The translations under genes were made by a program, and so were the position numbers. Positions 59,959-64,000 of a stretch of DNA of 64,000 bases are shown here, one piece after another. The DNA is taken from the NCBI RefSeq assembly GCF_051195235.1, contig NZ_JBNFZM010000004.1, positions 355,800-419,799 on the forward strand. The letters run 5' to 3'. The notes under the pieces are model-generated. The model saw only the letters and a program-made list of their open reading frames with translations, was not told the origin of the DNA and made no database searches. Positions within the stretch are counted from its first letter, which is position 1, and each line of letters starts with the position of its first letter. The DNA comes from Tateyamaria sp947503385. Lineage in GTDB: Bacteria > Pseudomonadota > Alphaproteobacteria > Rhodobacterales > Rhodobacteraceae.

Positions 59959-60420
59959 ATGACCGAAACCGCCGAAGCGTCAAAACCCGTTGAATTGCTG
60001 ACGTTCAAGTTGAGCGATCAGGAATATTCGCTCGACATCATGTCCGTGCGGGAAATCCGCGGATGGACGCAGGCCACCCCCCTGCCCCACACGCCGAGCT
60101 ACATGAAGGGCGTGATAAATCTGCGCGGCACCGTGCTACCCGTGATGGATCTTGGACAACGGCTGGGCTTGCCGGTGACGGAACATACCGACCGGAACGT
60201 GATCATCGTCGTCAAGCATGGCGAGACGCTTGCGGGTCTTTTGGTGGATGCCGTGTCGGACATCATTGCATTGACCGACGAGGATATGCAGCCGCCTCCC
60301 GACGTCTCCTCCGGGGCGCATCCGGGCGTGATCAAATCCCTGACCTTGATCGACGAACGCATGATCCGCGTGCTGGATCTGTCGCATCTGGTCACATCGC
60401 TGCAAAGTGATGCTGCCTGA
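59959..60420 (+). CDS. cheW: chemotaxis coupling protein CheW
   Basis: A 153-aa SH3-like coupling protein: VELLTFKLSDQEYSLDIMSV then REIRGWTQATPLPHTPSYMK and GVINLRGTVLPVMDLGQRLG, and VIIVVKHGETLAGLLVDAVS. It couples receptors to CheA. It starts 2 bases after the cheA stop; its stop overlaps the cheR start. No receptor gene is in the window. Confidence 0.96.
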   Translation: MTETAEASKPVELLTFKLSDQEYSLDIMSVREIRGWTQATPLPHTPSYMKGVINLRGTVLPVMDLGQRLGLPVTEHTDRNVIIVVKHGETLAGLLVDAVSDIIALTDEDMQPPPDVSSGAHPGVIKSLTLIDERMIRVLDLSHLVTSLQSDAA

Positions 60421-61286
60421 TGGCCATGCTGTCAGATCCTTCGACCTTGGCGTCAGACACGTTCGACGCACTTGCTGCAATCGCGCAGGATGAAAGCGGG
60501 CTGCAACTGGTCCCGGAAAAGCGACTGATGGTGCAATCGCGTCTCAAACCGCGGCTGCGCGCACTGCGACTGCCCAGTTTCGAGTCGTATGTCTCACATG
60601 TCCGTTCAGAGACTGGGCAACCGGAATTGCGGCATATGATATCTGCCTTGACGACGAATGTGACGCAGTTCTTTCGCGAAAAACACCACTTTGACCTGCT
60701 GACCGACCGGCTGCTGCCAATCCTTGAACGCAAGGTCGCCCAAGGGGAACGCGTGCGCATCTGGTCCGCGGGATGTTCGCGCGGGCAAGAACCCTATTCG
60801 ATTGCGATGCATTTGCTGAACGCCCTGCCCGCGCTGGCGGACACAGATTTCCGCATTCTCGCCACCGACATTGATCCGCGCGTCGTCAGTTTTGCCCGGA
60901 CGGGGCAATATGATGCAAAAGAAGTTTCGGCCGTCCCCAAGGTTTTGGCCGACGCGTTTCTGCGGCCCGTCGCCGATTCCGATCAGTTTGAAATGGACGA
61001 CTTGGTCAAGCGCCACATCACGTTCAAGGAACTGAACCTGATGCACCCATGGCCAATGCGCGGTCGTTTCGACGCCATCTTTTGCAGAAATGTGGTGATC
61101 TACTTCAAAAGTGAAACGCAAGACGTGCTGTGGCCCCGATTTGCGAGTGCCTTGCAGCCCGAAGGCCTTCTGTTTCTCGGCCACTCTGAACGCATTGGCG
61201 AAGCGGCGCAGTTTGGATTGAAGAACATCGGCACCACCACTTACGCACTTGAAACCGGCTGCATGACCCGCAGCAATCACAGCTAG
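60420..61286 (+). CDS. cheR: chemotaxis protein methyltransferase CheR
   Basis: A 288-aa methyltransferase that methylates receptor glutamates using SAM. The N-terminal helical domain reads QDESGLQLVPEKRLMVQSRL (about 20-40), LTTNVTQFFREKHHFDLLTD, and the SAM part has IWSAGCSRGQEPYSIAMHLL (about 115-135), ILATDIDPRVVSFARTGQYD and AIFCRNVVIYFKSETQDVLW. The single-base overlap with cheW is an operon mark. It is followed by cheY after 10 bases. Confidence 0.95.
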   Translation: MAMLSDPSTLASDTFDALAAIAQDESGLQLVPEKRLMVQSRLKPRLRALRLPSFESYVSHVRSETGQPELRHMISALTTNVTQFFREKHHFDLLTDRLLPILERKVAQGERVRIWSAGCSRGQEPYSIAMHLLNALPALADTDFRILATDIDPRVVSFARTGQYDAKEVSAVPKVLADAFLRPVADSDQFEMDDLVKRHITFKELNLMHPWPMRGRFDAIFCRNVVIYFKSETQDVLWPRFASALQPEGLLFLGHSERIGEAAQFGLKNIGTTTYALETGCMTRSNHS

Positions 61287-61296
61287 GAGCGCTCGA

Positions 61297-61683
61297 ATGG
61301 CCCTCAGGGATCAGATCAGGATTATGGTGGTGGATGACATGTCCACCAGCCGCGGACTGATTACACAGGCGCTGGATGCCCTCGGCGTGCAGCATGTGTC
61401 GACAGCAGAGGATGGGGCCGACGCTCTGACGACTTTGTCCAGAGCGCCAGTTCACCTTGTGATATCGGATTACAACATGCCCAATATGGACGGGCTGAAA
61501 CTGCTGCATCACTTGCGAAGCGGGGAAAAAACCAGAGGCGTCGGGTTTATCCTGATCACGGGGCGGGCCGAACAGCAGATCATCGACTACGGTCGCAAAC
61601 TGGGCATGAACAACTATCTAAAAAAACCCTTTGAACCCGCGCAGCTGCGCAAGTGCATCGAATCGGTTGTCGGACCCCTCTGA
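61297..61683 (+). CDS. cheY: CheY-type response regulator (second)
   Basis: A 128-aa receiver domain: IMVVDDMSTSRGLITQALDA, phospho-Asp in LVISDYNMPNMDGLKLLHHL (about 60), ILITGRAEQ and NNYLKKPFEPAQLRKCIESV with the conserved Lys. It differs from the first CheY in length and surface. Its stop overlaps the start of the next protein by ATG/TGA (one base), so the two are translationally coupled, which suggests that they act together. Confidence 0.93.
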   Translation: MALRDQIRIMVVDDMSTSRGLITQALDALGVQHVSTAEDGADALTTLSRAPVHLVISDYNMPNMDGLKLLHHLRSGEKTRGVGFILITGRAEQQIIDYGRKLGMNNYLKKPFEPAQLRKCIESVVGPL

Positions 61684-62024
61684 TGACCTCGCAATTCGAC
61701 CCAGGTGGACGGGCATTCTACGCCAGTCTCGCCCGCCATCTGGGCGCGATTTCGTCGGACGTTGCCGAAATTGAGCGTCTGATCGCGACGTTAAGTCCGG
61801 AGGCAGATACGGGTCTCGCGCATGAGACACTCGTCACATTGCAAAAGATCGACCATATCCGTCAGCGCATTGCCGATCTTGCGACGTTGTTTGAATCCGT
61901 CGGCCAAGATGATGTGTGCGAGACCACAGTGATCGACCGGATCACCTTGGCTGAGACGCGTGGGCTGTTGAATGGGGTTGCGACCAAGCCGCAGATTGAA
62001 GCTGGCGATTTGGACCTGTTTTAA
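61683..62024 (+). CDS. 113-aa CheZ-like candidate phosphatase of the che cluster
   Basis: A small helical protein: AFYASLARHLGAISSDVAEI (about 11-30) and LAHETLVTLQKIDHIRQRIA (about 45-64). Asp57 and Gln61 form a DxxxQ motif in a predicted helix, the same spacing as the catalytic pair of CheZ, and the last residues DLDLF are a hydrophobic-acidic tail as CheZ uses to bind CheY. It is coupled to cheY. Small proteins of this type (such as CheT in Sinorhizobium meliloti che operons) are reported as CheZ-like. The function is inference, not shown by a profile search. Confidence 0.55.
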   Translation: MTSQFDPGGRAFYASLARHLGAISSDVAEIERLIATLSPEADTGLAHETLVTLQKIDHIRQRIADLATLFESVGQDDVCETTVIDRITLAETRGLLNGVATKPQIEAGDLDLF

Positions 62025-62215
62025 TCAGCGCAGCGATGGCAAGACGCACCCGAGGACGCGGTACGCGCGCGATCATGTGTACGGGTCACCGACCCCTCTT
62101 GGGTTAACGCGCTGATTGACTGCGCAGTCGACCCGGTCATCAACGGCTTCACCAAACCCGGCACGCGCACTCAGACCAGGTATTCGTTCGCGCCTGTTTC
62201 AAAAAGTCACGCGCC

Positions 62216-62728
62216 CTAGAACAACTCCAAATCGTTGCCTTCCCTGCGCGGCACACGCGTTTCCACTTCGCGCACCTTGGTGCTGCTCACCCGTTGCATC
62301 ACTCGTCCCGAGCCAGGCCAAAACCGGATATTGCGCGCATGTGAACCGCCCAGCGACTGGGTCACAACCTCGATCCCTTCGCGGGCCAGATAGCGCAATG
62401 TGAAATCCGAGTTTTGCTGACCGATGTCTGACAACCCCGACACCATCCGCGCGCCGCCAAAGGCCTTGGCCTTTAGCCGGGATCGGTCTGCCCCCAGCCG
62501 TGTCAACGCATTGATCAATGTTTCAATTTCGTTGATATCGGCGAGCGCATCGACCGTGGACTGCGCGCGCCCCGCCGCCAAGAGCATGTGGTTCATCCCG
62601 CCAATACCCGTTGCATCATCCCACATGCAGCACGCCACACAGGATCCCAAAAGCGTTGTGATGACAGTATTTTCGCCCATGCCGACGGCGTGCTCACCCT
62701 GAACGATGTGGATGCGTTCGGCGTTCAT
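62216..62728 (-). CDS. cheD: chemotaxis receptor deamidase CheD
   Basis: A 170-aa protein: VITTLLGSCVACCMWDDATG with the catalytic Cys (about 30), GIGGMNHMLLA with the catalytic His (about 47) and KAKAFGGARMVSGLSDIGQQ. It deamidates receptor Gln and interacts with CheC/CheX in some bacteria. It overlaps the upstream cheB by four bases and is convergent with the che operon to its left. Confidence 0.94.
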   Translation of the reverse strand: MNAERIHIVQGEHAVGMGENTVITTLLGSCVACCMWDDATGIGGMNHMLLAAGRAQSTVDALADINEIETLINALTRLGADRSRLKAKAFGGARMVSGLSDIGQQNSDFTLRYLAREGIEVVTQSLGGSHARNIRFWPGSGRVMQRVSSTKVREVETRVPRREGNDLELF

Positions 62729-63765
62729 ACCGTATGCTCCATCATCCGCAGGAGCGTGGTGCCAGCGACACGCAAGTCGACCTCGCTTTCGACGGCCCCC
62801 AAGGCGCGCGCAGCGCCGGGCATTCCGTAGACCACACAGCTGTCCCGAGACTGACCCACCGTTCGGCTGCCCGCGTGGAACAGCGACAACATGCCTTGTG
62901 CGCCGTCATTGCCCAGCCCAGTCAGCAATACCGCCCCAACGCGCGGCGCCCATGGAACGGCAGAAGTGAACAGCCGGTCAACCGATGGGCAAAACGCCTC
63001 GTCCGGGAGGCGGTCTTGAAACTCGATCCGCCAGCCTTTCTCGTCCCACGCAACACAGGTCTGGCGCTCCAACGCAGGGGCGAGATGAACGCTGCCGGGT
63101 CGCAGAACCTCGCCTTCTTGGGCCAGTTGTACATGCAGCGGCACAATGCGGCTCAGGCGATCGACGAAACTTTTGAGGAAACGCTGCGGCATGTGCTGCG
63201 CGATCACAATGGGGGGACTGTCGCTGGAAAACTGAGCCAAAAGGGTTTCAATGGCGGCAACGCCGCCCGTCGATGCGCCAGCGAGCATGATGTGACGTGC
63301 CAGCAGCGGCACGGTGTCTGCCGGGGTATTCTTGCGAACCTTGGCCGCGGCGACAAGCGTTTTGCACAGGTCCTTCAGCACTCTGGGGTCCGGGCGATCA
63401 GGCTTGGCGATACACGCGACGGCCCCCTGTTTCATCGCAGCCGCAACAACCCTGCTTTCACTGGCGACAAGGCTGGAATAAACGATCACCGGCATCGGTC
63501 GCAAACGCATCAAATGCGTCAGGAAGTCGAGGCCGTTCATCTGCGGCATTTCAAGATCAAGCGTCAGGACATCCGGTTCGGTGATCTTGATCAAATCGCG
63601 CGCTTCATGCGCCGTGGCAGCCTGCGCCACGACGCAAAGACGCGGATCGCGGTCAATAATAACGGACAACCAGCCGCGCATGGTTGGGGAATCGTCAACC
63701 ACCATGACCCTGATCACGCCAGAGCGTGTGGTGGGCGTACCGACACGTTCCCTTATGTCAGACAT
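62725..63765 (-). CDS. cheB: chemotaxis methylesterase CheB
   Basis: A 346-aa protein. The receiver (about 20-140) has VMVVDDSPTMRGWLSVIIDR, the phospho-Asp in VLTLDLEMPQMNGLDFLTHL and AKPDRPDPRVLKDLCK. The methylesterase domain has MLAGASTGGVAAIETLLAQF (Ser), VIAQHMPQRFLKSFVDRLSR (His) and GLGNDGAQGM (Asp). The ATG at 63765 is preferred over a start at 63852. It removes receptor methyl groups opposite CheR and overlaps cheD. Confidence 0.95.
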   Translation of the reverse strand: MSDIRERVGTPTTRSGVIRVMVVDDSPTMRGWLSVIIDRDPRLCVVAQAATAHEARDLIKITEPDVLTLDLEMPQMNGLDFLTHLMRLRPMPVIVYSSLVASESRVVAAAMKQGAVACIAKPDRPDPRVLKDLCKTLVAAAKVRKNTPADTVPLLARHIMLAGASTGGVAAIETLLAQFSSDSPPIVIAQHMPQRFLKSFVDRLSRIVPLHVQLAQEGEVLRPGSVHLAPALERQTCVAWDEKGWRIEFQDRLPDEAFCPSVDRLFTSAVPWAPRVGAVLLTGLGNDGAQGMLSLFHAGSRTVGQSRDSCVVYGMPGAARALGAVESEVDLRVAGTTLLRMMEHTV

Positions 63766-63933
63766 GGCGGCACCGACAACTAGGCCGCCAGCGACACCGG
63801 CAGCGCGTGACAACAGCGGCAAATGTGCCGGATCGGCAATGCGTGGCGACAAACATCAGGGAACCGGTCCTGTATTTGGGTTCCCTTGGTCTTAGCCGGC
63901 AGCCATGAAGGACCGATTAACCTGCCCCTCCCC

Positions 63934-64000
63934 TCACCCCGCGACGGCCTTCATGAACCGGTCGCGGATCACCACCGGGTCCATGGTGATCACCGGCAGC
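63934..64000 (-). CDS. C-terminal end of an unidentified gene, cut by the window edge
   Basis: Only the last 21 codons are visible: LPVITMDPVVIRDRFMKAVA followed by G and a TGA stop at 63934. The segment is too short to assign a family. It lies upstream of cheB on the same strand with a 168-base gap, so it may be a separate transcript. Confidence 0.5.
   Translation of the reverse strand, partial: LPVITMDPVVIRDRFMKAVAG

Overview
The window reads as a chromosomal segment of a marine Rhodobacteraceae (Roseobacter-group) alphaproteobacterium. The evidence is high-GC core genes in family-typical order (rplU-rpmA-obgE-proB-proA), a ChpT phosphotransferase, ornithine-lipid genes olsB-olsA, an L21 protein with a helix-hairpin-helix tail, a free-standing pterin-binding methyltransferase of the kind used in split methionine synthases, and recurrent GGGGGC/GCCCCC and GAGTATTT...AAGAAG intergenic motifs. 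All calls come from reading the sequence; no database search was run.

Region 1-7960 is accessory and more AT-rich, especially 1-5000. It holds a candidate two-gene immune module on the minus strand: a 775-aa NACHT/STAND NTPase with a putative restriction-endonuclease-like N-terminus (2162-4489), followed by a protein with GAF-like regions and a C-terminal nucleoside-deoxyribosyltransferase-like (TIR/SLOG-related) domain (208-1656). Next come three tightly packed phage-like small genes (5009-5971), a secreted TagO/VasI-like protein (5972-6700), a pair of operator-like palindromes (7002-7044) and three very small genes (7164-7828). The region ends exactly at the 3' end of a tRNA-Ser(CGA) (7960-8049), a classic integration site, but no integrase is visible.

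From 8200 to 22350 the window is core genome: two DUF2059 proteins, rplU-rpmA, three GNAT acetyltransferases with a LysE exporter, obgE, proB, proA, chpT on the opposite strand, a DUF3553 gene, olsB-olsA, rpsB-tsf and a proline iminopeptidase. From 22720 to 34525 there is a LuxR solo, aroQ, and a set of acyl-CoA/redox genes (MaoC hydratase, two MDR oxidoreductases, two SDRs, a thiolase, a nitronate monooxygenase-like protein, an APH-like kinase, TesB), with a glycosyltransferase-like gene and a serine hydrolase among them.

From 35335 to 46461 everything is on the minus strand. yicC-gmk-gamma-CA-CHMI-like-trans-sulfuration enzyme-phoR leads into pstS-pstC-pstA-pstB-phoU-phoB, with a three-repeat Pho box upstream of pstS. 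A PAS protein, class II DAHP synthase, a GlxA-type regulator, rlmE, a Ppx/GppA phosphatase and a sulfotransferase follow. From 53031 to 56975 lies a one-carbon cluster (small 'virulence factor' protein, MTHFR-like reductase, methyltetrahydrofolate:cobalamin methyltransferase) containing an unlisted 58-aa gene and a frameshifted HTH-TPR pseudogene.

The last region (57197-63765) is a compact chemotaxis cluster: STAS-cheY-cheA-cheW-cheR-cheY and a 113-aa protein with a CheZ-like DxxxQ helix, convergent with cheB-cheD. The C-terminus of one more gene is cut by the right edge.
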